Below, piece after piece: positions 13,131-24,581 of a DNA stretch of 64,000 nt. A model generated the notes under the pieces. It was not told the origin of the DNA. It ran no database searches and saw nothing but the letters and a program-made list of their open reading frames with translations. The first letter of the stretch is position 1, and every line of letters starts with the position of its first letter. The stretch is from positions 1-64,000 of the forward strand of contig JASAND010020306.1 of assembly GCA_030248195.1 (NCBI GenBank). Direction: 5' to 3'. This stretch comes from Trissonchulus latispiculum (taxonomy: Eukaryota; Nematoda; Enoplea; Enoplida; Ironidae). The translations under genes and the position numbers were made by a program.

Positions 13131-13852
13131 GGTGGGCGCTGTGGGTCAGGGGTCACATCCACCGACCTCAGCAGTATGCTCATCGTTTTCAGCGACCCCG
13201 ATTTACTATATATGGGTCCCACCCCAAGGCCGAAAAACGCCATTTTTAGTGACTTTTAGGCCATTTCTAGTAAAAGTGGGACTTAGAAACTTTTCGCCAA
13301 AACAGGCCAAAAAAATGCAAACTTTGGGCCCATCTCCTGAAAGCTAGGGAGCAAAATTAAAAAATCCCCCTCGTTACTTTATGCACCCCTACTGGTAGTT
13401 TTCAACAAAAGATACTAGACCTCTCCAGCTTCTACCCAGTTCTAGAAAAGTGTGACCAAAATTTGCGAAAAATAGCGAAAGTCCGACTTTGGGACCTTGG
13501 CACAGAGCCAAAATTGGCCAGGTGCCAAAATGACCAAAAAAAGGTAGCATGGGGGGATCCTGTCTACCAACATATAATAGTAGTATGGTGCCAAAATGCC
13601 CACATCGTTCCAACACTTCGCCGTAAAATGCATTTCCAATAAGCGTTATTCACCGAGAAAAAAAAAACAAACGCACGGTAACTATCGCCTAGTGCAAAAA
13701 TTCGAAGTTTCGAATTCGAACCAAAAGTATGGTGGTACTTGTAGTACTACTCGAGTTGTTTACGATGGTAACCTTTTTACCACTCCCGGACCTCTAATTA
13801 GCTGGCACCAGGCCAACACGGTCTCCAGGGGGCCGCGCAGACGCCTTTTTAC
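13131..13852. other. Spacer between satellite blocks, nothing recognised
   Basis: Sequence between the 149-bp array and the next hairpin. It has poly-A and AAAATGACCAAAAA-like low-complexity stretches and short ORFs on both strands (13389-13639 and 13596-13865) without domains. No gene supported. Confidence 0.5.
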
Positions 13853-15260
13853 CCATATTATGTAGGGGCGCTATCGCGCCCCTACATAATACAACTTGAG
13901 CATGCAGTTCTATGACAAAAGTTGCTCAGCTCACTTAGGGCTTTCATTTGGTACCAAATTTTACCACTTTTGAAAAATTTCATTTTTGACCGAAAATCGC
14001 CTAAGTCCCCACCCCACCCCACCACAGCACTCTACAGCCACTTTGAGCATGCAGTTCTATGACAAACGTTTCTCAGCTCACTTAGGGCTTTCATTTGGTA
14101 CCAAATTTGACCACTTTTGAAAAATTTTATTTTGGAACACCTGACCCCTTACCGACCTGACCCCTCAGACGGCCAAGTGGAGCCAGCCCAGCAAAATGGG
14201 TGCGTTGTACAGCAAAACGGACACCGGAAATGAGCTGGGCGCACCAGAAAACCCCTATAGAGAAAGTTTTGAGAGGCCAAGTAGAGCCTAGTATGGACCT
14301 CCAGGAAACGGTTGCCGACATGACCCTCCAGACGGCAAAGTGGAACCAGCCCAGCAAGATGGATGAGTCGGACGGCAAAACGGACACCGGAAATAAGCTG
14401 GGCGCACCAGAAAACCCCTATACAGAAAGTTTTGAGAGGCCAAGTAGAGCCTAGTATGGGCCTCCAGGTAGCGGTTGCCGACATGACCCTCCAGACGGCA
14501 AAGTGGAACCAGCCCAGCAACGAACCAGCCCAGCAACTTGGGTCAGTCGGGCAGCAAAATTAATAGCGGAAATCGATTCTCCGACCGCAAAAACCTTTGT
14601 ATGCAAGATTTGAGCCTTCCAGGTCGCAAAATAAGCGAAAAAACCAAGTTCAAAGTTGGACCCAAAATTCACCAACTTTGGCAGGCCAGTACCCAAAAAT
14701 TACGCTCAGGGCCGAAAAATCATATAGCAATTGAACGACCCTGATATGTGTCCTATTCAGCCATATAGGCAGTATTGCCCCATATATAGCCCAGTCTGAC
14801 TTATTAAGGTGACATTGAAGCATACTTTTTGGTCATTTTAGCGTTTTGGCCGACTTTGGCCCCCCACCAAAAATTTTTTCCGGCTCTGGGAGGCATAAAA
14901 ACTAGCCTATCGGCTTTTTTGTTGCGTACTCCAAGAATGGTTTTCATAGGCAAAAATTTTTCTATCTGTTGTTATTAAAGCTACAAAACCCCCTTACCAG
15001 ACGTCAAAGCGGAGAACCGGAAAAAAACATCACTCTCGTAAGCGATTTTTGGCATAACTTTTTAACGGAAAGTGGTACGGGGATGAAACTTCAGGAACAT
15101 ACCAAACTCGACACGTACAATTTTTTGCGCACATAATCTGCGCAGGAATCTGCGCAGCTTCTGCGCAGCCTTGTTTTACACGGTCATTCGACCATTTTCA
15201 CTCATATTATAGGGGTCGCTACTGCGGTCTGCGACCCCTATGACAAGAGCTAATTTTTTT
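13853..15260. repeat. Diverged fifth macro-repeat unit with flanking hairpins
   Basis: Starts at a hairpin, ATTATGTAGGGGCGCTATCG with its complement (13856-13891), followed by two roughly 145-bp satellite units, two to three 180-bp subrepeats (14140-14540), CTGCGCAGCTTCTGCGCAG (about 15139-15165), and a second hairpin, ATAGGGGTCGC...GCGACCCCTAT (about 15208-15241). The order matches the macro-units at 4.2-10.5 kb, but the bases are more diverged. Confidence 0.75.
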
Positions 15261-15371
15261 GGAATTTGACACGTGCAGTATTTAGAAACCGTGTTTTAAT
15301 AAAATAACAATGAAATAAAAATTAAATTTATTTGAGCTTGTTCGTAACATCCAGAAAACTGTATATATACG

Positions 15372-15639
15372 CAAGGCCGCACCCAGGAGGGGGGTTTCAC
15401 GTGGTCTAGCTAGACCCCCCCTTTGGGATGACAAAATGGAAAATTTTTGCTATTTTTATGGCAAAAACAGCTATATATTTTTAAAAAATTTCCTAATAAT
15501 TGATAATTGCCTTTATGGCCAATGTACTGTTTTTGGGCAAAAATAAAAATTTTTCAACTCCTAGGGGGCTCCGCCACCCAGACCCCCCGTCGCATGTTAC
15601 GTTGGACCCCTCCTTTTCAAAATCCTGGGTGCGGGCCTG
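15372..15639. mobile_element. hAT-like MITE, 268 bp
   Basis: Termini CAAGGCCGCACCCAGGA and, reversed, CAGGCCCGCACCCAGGA. Flanked by an exact 8-bp duplication TATATACG at 15364-15371 and 15640-15647. CAGG-type ends with 8-bp duplications fit hAT. There is no coding capacity. An inner CTAGGGGGCTCCGCCACCCA block resembles one at 1205-1240 and 1565-1600 in the hAT-like element at 1044-2090. Confidence 0.8.
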
Positions 15640-16740
15640 TATATACGTACGACCTGGTTAAGCACATTTAAATACAATGAACGCGCTTGTGCATATTCCT
15701 ATTTTTACATATCGGATTTGGCTTTGCTAAAATAAAATAAAATGGATTCATTAAGCTAACCTGCACTTTTTTCCGACCAAGCGTTGCTGGTTGCTTTTGA
15801 AACATGAATATATACAGATTTCAAACAAAAATTATGCCAAATGAGGGCTATATTATTCACTAACTAAAATAAAACACAATACAATTAATTGCAGAATTGG
15901 GTTACAAGTTCTATAACCGAGGTATATACGACGTAGTGCGTGATAGCGCAGTTGGGAAAAATTACACAATGCCTAAAATCGGGACAGGACAATGTTTGGT
16001 TTGGGGTCAGCGGAAAGGTGAACAGAACGGGCTCAAACTTTGTATTTGAGCGGAAGGGCAGGGCGATACTCATTACAAGAAATTTTTAATAGGGGAGGAG
16101 ACGGTCCCACCAATACTGACTTCCCCCGGAATTGCTTGGGTGCTCAAATCTAGGCAAACTTTCATCAATTTTATTTTTAGCTTAAATCAAGGCACTTTTT
16201 GAGAAAATTTAGCGTTTCCCCAGACAAACTACGCCAAAAAGAGACCGAGACTTCCAACTGTGAGGGTAAGGTATTAAGGTAATTAACATTCTCTGAATAT
16301 TTCAGTAGGATCGACAGGGTAGATCTTGGGATGAATCTCGGAAATTTACCGCCTCCTCCCCTCCGCGCAACGAAACGGAGTACCTCTCCACTCCTCCCCC
16401 CGCAAAGAGCCACAGCTCAGACAGTCAACCGCATTGAAAGTTATTTTACTGAGGGCGAAGGCTTTGCCCCACTCATAGGCGAAAGATAGGCGTAAGGTGT
16501 GGGGGGGAATCAAGTGGGCCTGGGGGATCCAAAAAGCAATTCGGCATTTTCGGACTCAGGACGACACTACGAATGGATAGATAGATATATACCACACTTA
16601 TCCACTTTTGAAATTTTGGTCGGCTACCTTTTTATCTATATATACGTGTTAAACGCCTCTATAAGCCTAAGCCTCAGCCTCAGCCCAAGCCTGATAATAA
16701 GCCTAAGCCTCAGCCATGCGCTAAACACTGGCATTTTTTA
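15640..16740. other. No gene recognised
   Basis: AT-rich single-copy-looking sequence to about 16080, then mixed sequence. About 16655-16715 is a short run of AGCCTAAGCCTCAGCC-type hexamers. ORFs 15885-16073, 16177-16413 and 16499-16741 carry no motif I recognise. Confidence 0.5.
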
Positions 16741-18682
16741 GTAGGGGGTCCCCCACTTTTCGGCAAGCCTTCCCCCACTTTTTGGTGGTCGCCCAACAGT
16801 GTCGAAAAATTAAGCTTTTGAGGTCAAGTTTTCAAAAATTTTCTGAATTTTTAGCTAACTTATGGACTTATAAGTTAATTTTAAGTTTAAAACAGCGAGT
16901 TTTTGTGTTTTTTTACCTAAAAATGCTAATTTTTCCTTACAAATTTTGGTATTTTCTACCTTGGACTCGCCCCCCCCACTTCCCCCCCTGAGGGGGGGGG
17001 GCAGAAACATAGGCTCTGATCATAGGTGTGCCACCTGTTGGGTTGGGTTGGGGGGGAGTAAAAAGTCCAAATCTGGCTTGGGGGTCTAAAAAATCGGAAA
17101 TTTTGAAAAAAACTGTACCCAAACTGTACCCAAATTTTTTCAGCTAAAAATGGCCCTTTTTGACATACGTAAAATCTACTATTTTCGACATAAATTTACT
17201 CGTCTCAAAAGCTAGTCGTATTGCATTTTACAACCTATTTTTTAGCGTTTTTAACTATTTCCAGCCAATTTTTTCAAATCTTTTCCGAAAATTTTTGAAA
17301 AAATTTCAAAAATTTTGCAAAACTGGCATTTTTTCTCTTGTTTGGACCCCATTTTAGGGGGGAGGGGGGTCTGAGCTCGGCTGGGGGGGGGGGCAGTAGT
17401 CGAGGTCGGGTATAGGGGGTGGGGTCTGGCCTTCTCGTGGGGGGGGGGTCTCGCAGGGGGAAACTGTAGCCTGGTACACCTATGCATAGGTGTACCAGGC
17501 TACAGTTTACCACCAACTGTGAGATCCCCCACGGAGAGTCCAGACCATAGGTGTAACGGGGATTTGGGGTGGGGGCCATATGTGTAATTGGGGGAGGTTG
17601 GGGGGGGGGGGCTAACCCCCCCCCAGCATTTTTTAAAAACCACCCCCAAAAATTTTTGGGGGGCCCCCGGCCCCCCCCAACTGGGGGGGGGGGTAGTCGC
17701 GCCGAAGGCGCGAAAAAATTGCCAAAAATCGGGTATTTTTAGAGTAAATTTTTCAAAATTTTTAAAAAATTTCCAAATTTTTTGGTTAAAATGTTGATTT
17801 TTTCGTGAAATACACGTTTTTAACGGTTTAATGGACTTTATGACTCAATATTGACCTTAATTTAGACTTAGAAACATGTTGGCAATCAAGTTTTCGAGTT
17901 TAAAACCCCTGTCTAATGTCAAAATTACTTCATAGTTGAATGTTTTTTGGCATTAGCAATGGCTGAAAATGCGATTTTTGACATAAAAATAGAAAAAATT
18001 TTTGGGGGAGGTTTGGGGGGGTCGTGGGGGGGGGTTTGGGGGGGGGTCTAAAAGGGGGGCCCCCCGCAAAATTCCGGGGGAGGGGGCCCCCCAACCCAAA
18101 TCCCCGTTACACCTATGGTGGGGGCCCTTCCCCGACATTTTGCGGGGGCCCCCTTTTTAGACCCCCCAAACCCCCCACGACCCCACCAAACCTCCCCCAA
18201 AAAGTTTTTCAATTTTTATGCCAACAATCGCATTTTCAGCAATTACTAATGCCGAAAAACAAGAAATCATGAAGTAATTTCAACACCAGACAGGAGCTTT
18301 AAACTCGAAAACTTGATTGCCAACACGTTTCTAAGTCCAGAATAAGGTCAATACTGAGTTTAGAGGTCGGTAAAACCGTTATAATTTATAAACGTGTATA
18401 TATTTCTCGCGTTAAGGGCCTCCGGCTTCCTCCCCCCCCCCCCCCACGGGGGGGGGGGGGGGGGGCGTCGCACCGAAAATTTGGCTATTTTTAGGGTATA
18501 TATATATACATTCTGCAAATTTTTTCAAAAAAGTCCAAATTTTTGGCTTAAAGTGTTTATTATTGCGAGAAATACACGGTTTTAACGGTTTTATAGACTT
18601 TCTGGCTTAATATTGACCTTATTTTAGACTTAGAAACATGTTGCCAATCAAGTTTTCGAATTTAAAACCCTTGTTTAATAGA
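16740..18682. repeat. G/C-tract repeat family, several copies, one inverted pair
   Basis: Multiple copies of a repeat with runs of 8-16 G or C, a TACACCTATG segment, and TTAGACTTAGAAACATGTTG blocks. About 17820-18100 and 18110-18385 are an inverted pair. A third, direct copy at 18470-18682 stops abruptly at CCCTTGTTTAAT, where PLE copy 1 begins. The palindrome TACACCTATGCATAGGTGTA sits at 17475-17494. No protein-coding content. Confidence 0.75.
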
Positions 18683-19247
18683 ATTTTGTATAATTTGGTA
18701 AACTCACCAATTGTTGTTACATTATCCGGATTTATGAGCACCATCAGGATTATCCAGGAAATAGATCTGGTGATAAACATATTTGTAATTGTCTGAAATA
18801 TTTATTATATAACTTTACCAAAAATATTTAATAGGTCCACCCCACCCTACCCAGGTAATATATAAAAGTGGATAAATACATCGGACTTAGGGCCCCAACT
18901 GAAAAGGTGAATAAATTATTTTCCTTAAATTAAGGGGTAGGACTTAGCCGGGGCGGGGTGCTCGACCTTAGCTGTAACCTTGATATAGTTAACCGGACTT
19001 TTGCCCCACGTGTCCCCGCCCACATCCAGCGGTCGCTTGTCTAGACAAACGAGGGGAACGCCGGCAGCTAAGTGGGTGAACCTGTATCCAAATCAAATAA
19101 GGTAAATGAATTGTAGTATTGAACAGTTGAACGAAAAATTCTAAAACAAAAACAAAGGAATATAAAGTTAACATATAAACTAAACAGTAGTAAGGAGCGA
19201 AATCATAACTAGAACTAATAAATTTTAAATCATAAAATTAAAAGTTG
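18683..19247 (-). other. 3' non-coding region of PLE copy 1
   Basis: Downstream of the RT thumb on the minus strand, up to the junction with the G-tract repeat. No ORF. I looked for hammerhead ribozyme core sequences, known in some PLEs, and did not find a convincing one. Confidence 0.5.
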
Positions 19248-19508
19248 TTATTCAAAATATGAAGAAATGTATGTAGGATTAACAACAATATCATCATTGT
19301 CTAACCTACACAAAAACTTTTCCAAATAAATTTTTAATTTTCGCTTTGAATACCCTTTCAATAATAGCTGTGTATTAAGCTTAGATACTCTTGTTCTGAA
19401 ATCTTCCAGATGTGTAAATCTTTCGTAATACCGTTTAAGCTCATTAAGGTATACGTTGTAGCAACATTTCTCAGAAATGTTACCACTAGCATCCGGTAGG
19501 CAAACCAC
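19248..19508 (-). pseudogene. PLE copy 1 ORF2, RT thumb fragment
   Basis: 87 codons after a frame change relative to the preceding RT fragment. The segment YNVYLNELKRYYERFTHLED followed by FRTRVSKLNTQLLLKGYSKR has the pattern of the thumb that follows the RT palm in PLEs (an aromatic-rich helix, then a basic GY.K..L...L..FL motif). It ends in a stop at 19248, consistent with the natural C-terminus, as expected where GIY-YIG is at the N-terminus and not the C-terminus. A frame shift near 19540-19565 separates it from the palm. Confidence 0.75.
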
Positions 19509-19542
19509 CTTAAAGTTGAAGTCATCTCTCTTGTCGTATACT

Positions 19543-19908
19543 TTAGTTACGAATTTGCCGTTTTCTATTACTTATACTGATATCTAAAACATCTGCTGCA
19601 AGTGAAGTAGTGTTTACCTTTTCCAGTGTTAGACAAGTTGGATAAATGCCCGGTTTGGATCTATCAAATTCTCCATCGTCATCTACTGCAGTTATATCAT
19701 CAAGATATCTAAACATTTTTCTAAGTCGTTTGAGTTTGCTCCATTCTTTATTCCTTGCACAATTTTTAATAAACTTAAACTCGTAAGCATGTAGTAGCAG
19801 ATTAGCTATAAAACGTCCAGCGTTTGTTCCCATAGGTATTCCTATTACTTGTTTAAAAACCAAATTTCCCACTTGAAAGTACGCATTATCAATTATAAAT
19901 TTTAACAT
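19543..19908 (-). pseudogene. PLE copy 1 ORF2, RT palm with YLDD
   Basis: 121 codons holding the RT core. GIPMGTNAGRF (residues 23-33) is the motif B region, and MFRYLDDITA (65-74) carries the catalytic YLDD box at 68-71. It overlaps the end of the upstream 727-codon frame by 7 bases. Copy 2 keeps the continuous reading YVFSML at this junction, so copy 1 has lost one base around 19909 (a simple disabling deletion and not programmed frameshifting). The enzyme would copy element RNA at a nicked target. Confidence 0.85.
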
Positions 19909-22085
19909 AGAAATACGTAGTTAGCATCTCTAGCTATAGGATTTGTAATGCTTGCCCATCTAGCATATGACTTACTAATTACCATAGCTCTGGTACCGTT
20001 ACCAAATGATAGATCGATTAGAGATTTAATTTCATTAATTATGTCTTCATGTCGAAGGCTAGTGTAAAGTTTACCAAAATCATAAGTAGAGACGGATTTA
20101 GCCTGTGTAGTATTATTTATTTTGTTGAGACATTTTAAAATCTCCTGTGAACTATCTATAATCCAATATCCGTTAATTACATGTGTACTTTCTTTTATTG
20201 CGTTGCAATATCGTTTTTGTCTAGTTTGCACCAGTTTAAGTGCTGCGCCAAGACTCTTAGACATAGGTTTAGTGCAGCACATTGCTCCAGATATAATAGT
20301 TCTGAACGCCGTTGGCTGTTTGTGGAACTTAGGGATAATTTGTATAAATGGTAGGCAATGATTTGCCTCTTCAACATTAACCAAAAGTTTAGTCGAATCC
20401 CCAATAACACTCTTTATAATAGATTTACTATCCACATCCGTAAATTCGTATGTGGATTTACCATTTTGTTGGGTTCTTAATTCCTTTATAATACAATCAA
20501 AATAAAACTTTTTACAAATAAACGCATAATTTCCGGCTGCCTTATCTACTACCGTTATGACAAAGTCTCTCTTGATTCCATCCATGTACTGGCGTATCCT
20601 TTTCTTATTTTTAATTTCTTCATTACCTCGAAAGTTGAAATCGTTTATTGACTCCACTCTATCCTTGAAAGCAATCTTTACTTGTTTGGTCCATTCGGAG
20701 ATATCACTAGATCTAAGTTTCTTAGGAAGTTTATCCACATATTTATCTATACCATCATATATGGAATGTAAAACTTCCTCACGTGTGTATGAGGTCCTGG
20801 TTCTGTATTTGGTACCTTTATTAATTATGTCCCGTACTTCCTTATCTTCAATAAGATTGGTATTACCAGTAACAATATGATTATGATATGGGTCAATGAA
20901 TGGAGACCCTGTACAATAACATTCCTTAATAGGATTAATTAGGTCTCTATCCCATATAACACTTGAAATAGTTTGCCTATAGTTGAAGCAGAATTCATTA
21001 GCGAAAGGTTTGTCATATTGATAAGTAACTGTAGGATTTGCCCGGCTCTGTTCAGTTTCTGGCCAGTAATTTAGCAATGTTCGATTCCCCATTACTGTAT
21101 GGAAGTTTACTTTATCCAAGGCTTTACAATATTTAAAAGTAATCATATGTTTGTTCGATTCCCTGGTAATATTCTTAATTCGTTTATCTTGTATTCTCCA
21201 TTTACAGTAATCGAATACTAAGTAATCCCATATATGATTTTTCCTATCAGCCATATGTAGGTATAACTTACTCAGGCTAACATTATCCAAGTTACGTAAA
21301 GATTTTAATAACCTTTTCCTGGCCTGAGATATTTCCAAGTTATAAGATTTGTGCATATCCGACACAAATTTAGCCGGTTCGAATCCCTTTTCCTTAAGGC
21401 TTGATGGTCTGTGGTTTCCTCGTTTTCTATTCCGATTCCTAGATTTAGTAGGAAGCATGTTGCTTAGTACCGACTTATTATAATCTTCACCCGATAATTT
21501 ATCGTTAAGGCCATATGGGAACTTAGTTTTAAGTTTCCTTATCCAAAAGGCTTCTCTATTTAACCTTGCAGTAAGTTCCTTTCCCGTATCCGGATTATCT
21601 TCAATTTTCTCTATAATAGTTACCTTAAATCCATTTTTGCATTTACCTGACATATAGTGTTCGTACAGGAATTTGCATCCTGTACTCTTATTATTGATAT
21701 TTCTTCTATGTTCTCCTATCCTTACTCTGAGTTGTCTGCCTGTTTCTCCAACGTATTGAATTCCACAGTTCAGACAGGATAGAAGATAGATCACATTTCT
21801 AGTGTCACATAACAGTTCTTGGTCGTAATATGCTGACTGTATTGCAAATCGTTTACTACTGTAGGCTCCAGTAAATAAGCACCCTTCCTCTACAATTGGG
21901 CAAGTTTTGCAATTTCTTATACAGCACTTTTTGAAGAAAGTTTTGAAGGGTAGTGTAAAACTTTTCCCACTTCTAGCTTCCCAGACTAGCAGGGATATCC
22001 CCCTGAATTTAAGTGAAACAAAAGGATAAAGTATTAAAGTCACTAAGATAAGAGACCCAACCGACCGGAATAGCCAAGGGGCCAA
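19902..22085 (-). pseudogene. PLE copy 1 ORF2, N-terminal GIY-YIG endonuclease and RT fingers
   Basis: 727 codons. Residues 54-69 hold a cysteine cluster (CC-IRN-C-KT-C ... C), followed by a GIY-YIG nuclease: VIYLLSCLNCG (98-108), QYVGETG (110-116), then RVRIGEHRR (120-128). The rest includes the RT N-terminal region: VVDKAAGNYAFICKKFY near residue 525, ending with YDFGKLYTSLRHEDI (motif A, Asp in YDF) near residue 665. The nuclease placed before RT is the Naiad-type arrangement; canonical Penelope has it after RT. The first residues up to FRG may not be coding: a TTCAG|GGGG acceptor-like site lies there (see findings). The frame ends prematurely because of a 1-base deletion. Confidence 0.88.
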
Positions 22086-22480
22086 CTAATCCAATCAGTT
22101 GCAGTGGGTCTCGTGAACATAATAATTAACCGTAATGTCTGTAAACGTTAAGGTGAATTTATAAATTTTTGCACTAAAGTTTTCGTGAAAGTTCAATAAA
22201 CTATTAAAATGTAGTGGTGACATTACCAGTAATAGTAAATTTATGGAATTAGGAAGGTGCATTATTTCAAAATTTAACAAAAATGGTAAGGAGCCTGATA
22301 GATTAAGTATCGAATTAAAAATAAGTTAAGTAAGTGACTGTATTTTCCATCAGATGTTCTTTGTCGTCATGATTTCCATGCAATTAATGTTGTCTATAAC
22401 CTGAAAAGTGAACATACTATAAACATGCTGCATAACTTTAATCAACAAATGCCATAACCCATTGACAATACAGAACATAT

Positions 22481-23645
22481 GTCGCAGTCTAAAAGCATTT
22501 TCCGTCTAATTGCAATCAGACGGAGAATTTCAGTCTAATTGCAATTGGGCTAGTCTAATAGCATGAGACTGAGCAAAATGCTGTTAGACTGAAAATTTTC
22601 AGTCTAATTGCAATTAGACGTACTATTGTTCGTCTAATTGCAATTGGGCGAACAGAGCCTCGTCTAATTGCATTTTGATGTAAAATGTGTTGGTTTATGT
22701 ATAAGAACAGCGCTTCACTGTAACTGTATACGGAGAAGGGCACATAAACTCGAAAAGATGTTACGTCATTAAGAATAGCTTTGAAAACATAGTATATAGA
22801 ATTAGACATTGGAAACGTGAAAACTTTAAAGGATTTAAAGGATACTCCAAAGGATTTTGAAAACAGTAGAAATTGTCTACAATTTATCAGAATTTGAAGA
22901 CTTTCAAAAGCTTAAAATTTTCTAATTTTGACTGTCGAACTGTCGAATATTTGGATCTCAAGTTTTTATACAATTTTTACAATATTTTTATATTACACGC
23001 ACATTTTTATTATTGCATAGAAACCCTCAAAGTAAAAATGGGCTAAAATAAAAAAAGTAACAGTATATAACATTCTTTCAAAACAGTAACAGTACTTCAC
23101 AAATAACTGCGAACCCCCACAAAACCAAAACCTTTTATGCAATAAAATGGATTTTCTTGTTAAAACAATTTCCTCCCCAGTGCTCAATACTTGGAATCCA
23201 AATTAAAGTTCGATTGGTCAAGGTTTGAAAGTTTTTGGATGTCTTAAAATTAAAAGAAAATTATATATAGATGTGTGCACTAAAGTTTTCAAGTTTTCAA
23301 TATCTAAACGAAAAGTATTTCTACTATATATGCTCTTAAAGCTATATATATATATATATATACTTAAAATATCTTTTCGACCTTATGTGCCCTTCTTTAC
23401 AGTTACAGTGAAACGCTATTCTTATACCTAAACCAAAACATTTTACATCAAAATGCAATTAGACGAGGCTCTGTTCGTCCAATTGCAATTAGACGAACAA
23501 TAGTACGTCTAATTGCAATTAGACTAAAAATTTTCAGTCTAACAGCATTTCGCTCAGTCTCATGCTATTAGACTAGCCTAATTGCAATTAGACTGAAATT
23601 CTCCGTCTAATTGCAATTAGACGGAAAATGCTTTTAGACTGCGAC
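22481..23645. mobile_element. Long-TIR MITE or foldback between PLE ORF1 and ORF2
   Basis: Ends GTCGCAGTCTAAAAGC at 22481 and its complement ending at 23645; the arms extend inward for about 275 bp. The arms are built of AATTGCAATTAGAC-type palindromic subrepeats. Exact 6-bp duplication ACATAT at 22475-22480 and 23646-23651. The centre (about 22760-23370) has only short ORFs and no transposase. PLE copy 2 lacks this insertion, so it arrived after copy 1 was in place or only in its lineage. Confidence 0.88.
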
Positions 23646-23687
23646 ACATATACCACTTCTTCGTAGTCTGAGTCAAGGACAAACAAA

Positions 23688-24581
23688 TCAGAAAAATTGC
23701 TTTTTAAGCACAAAATTACCACACTTCTCCGTTACCCAGCTAGGTAACTCTGCAACCTTATAGGTAGCAGTGTTGCCCTCCTTTGTTATAGTAATAGTCG
23801 GTTCCAATAATTTATCATTTATTTTGATTTGTCCGTTATTGTCCACCACCTTCTCTTTTACCAATTCCTTAGCCACCCGAACGAAATAGCCTTTTATCTG
23901 CGATTTTACAAATTCATGCCGACGATCAAGGCTGATCGCCTTTTTGCCATCCTTTACCCGATTCGCATTAAAGGCTTTAAGCCGGTTGGCTTTAGAGAGG
24001 ATTTGAGGTACCCAAAATGGCCGCATAAACGAGCAGACAACAGGAGGAGGTGTCTCGGGGGATCCAGTGATACGATGACATTCCTTAATGTCCGATTTTT
24101 GCAGCTTTCTGTCCCTTTGGCCCGTGAAGATGTTGGAATTAAGGAACGAAATAAATGAATCCGTTAAAGAGTCAACCGACTCTTCCGTAAGGACTTCGAA
24201 TCCCTTGCAAACTATATTTCCGCGTTTGGAGTATTGTTCCAGCGCCCGTGTCTTCATTTCAGTTTGATGTAAGCGTTCTTCCAGTTTTTGAATTTTCGAG
24301 TCGAATGTCTTAGACAATGCTTTTTCTGATTCATCAACTTCGGATTGGATAGCGGCTACTATCCGATGGTCTATACCCGGGATTGGTTCACCTTTGCGTT
24401 TACCCAATGAAGACGAAGAGGCACCCCCTCTACGGCCCCCATGCGAAGATCCAGGTTTAGACGTCCCTGTTAAATAACAAAAATATATATACAGATAACG
24501 AGTCGCTAGCAAAGAATAACAGGAGCACGCTCCTGGCATAGGTGACTTCAGCTCCCCGGAGGGTGCTAGGATGGGGTCCAT
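23688..24581 (-). CDS. PLE copy 1 ORF1, coiled-coil and RRM-like, L1 ORF1p-type
   Basis: 297 codons, intact. Residues about 45-70 are basic and Ser/Gly-rich. About 74-118 form a heptad-like coiled coil (VAAIQSEVDESEKALS ... LEERLHQTEMKTRALE). LEQYSKRGNIVCKGFEV (114-130) followed by DIKECHRI and a later PVVCSFMRP matches the pattern of the L1 ORF1p RRM domain. The rest resembles its C-terminal domain. Such proteins bind element RNA as trimers and act as chaperones. The first 40 codons probably are not used: a TTTAACAG|G acceptor-like site precedes GTSKPG at the same place as in copy 2. It lies upstream of ORF2 on the same strand in both PLE copies, so I infer it is an element gene and not a passing LINE fragment. 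Confidence 0.75.
   Translation of the reverse strand: MDPILAPSGELKSPMPGACSCYSLLATRYLYIYFCYLTGTSKPGSSHGGRRGGASSSSLGKRKGEPIPGIDHRIVAAIQSEVDESEKALSKTFDSKIQKLEERLHQTEMKTRALEQYSKRGNIVCKGFEVLTEESVDSLTDSFISFLNSNIFTGQRDRKLQKSDIKECHRITGSPETPPPVVCSFMRPFWVPQILSKANRLKAFNANRVKDGKKAISLDRRHEFVKSQIKGYFVRVAKELVKEKVVDNNGQIKINDKLLEPTITITKEGNTATYKVAELPSWVTEKCGNFVLKKQFF

Noticed and set aside
11355..13243. Nine overlapping minus-strand ORFs of 120-146 codons
   Set aside because: They repeat every 149 bp in rotating frames and are products of a satellite unit with few stops; no start context or domain.
19900..19912. Programmed frameshift between the two RT frames of PLE copy 1
   Set aside because: Copy 2 reads continuously at this junction, so copy 1 simply lost a base.
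20122..20880. Plus-strand ORFs of 79 and 107 codons
   Set aside because: Antisense of the PLE RT coding region.
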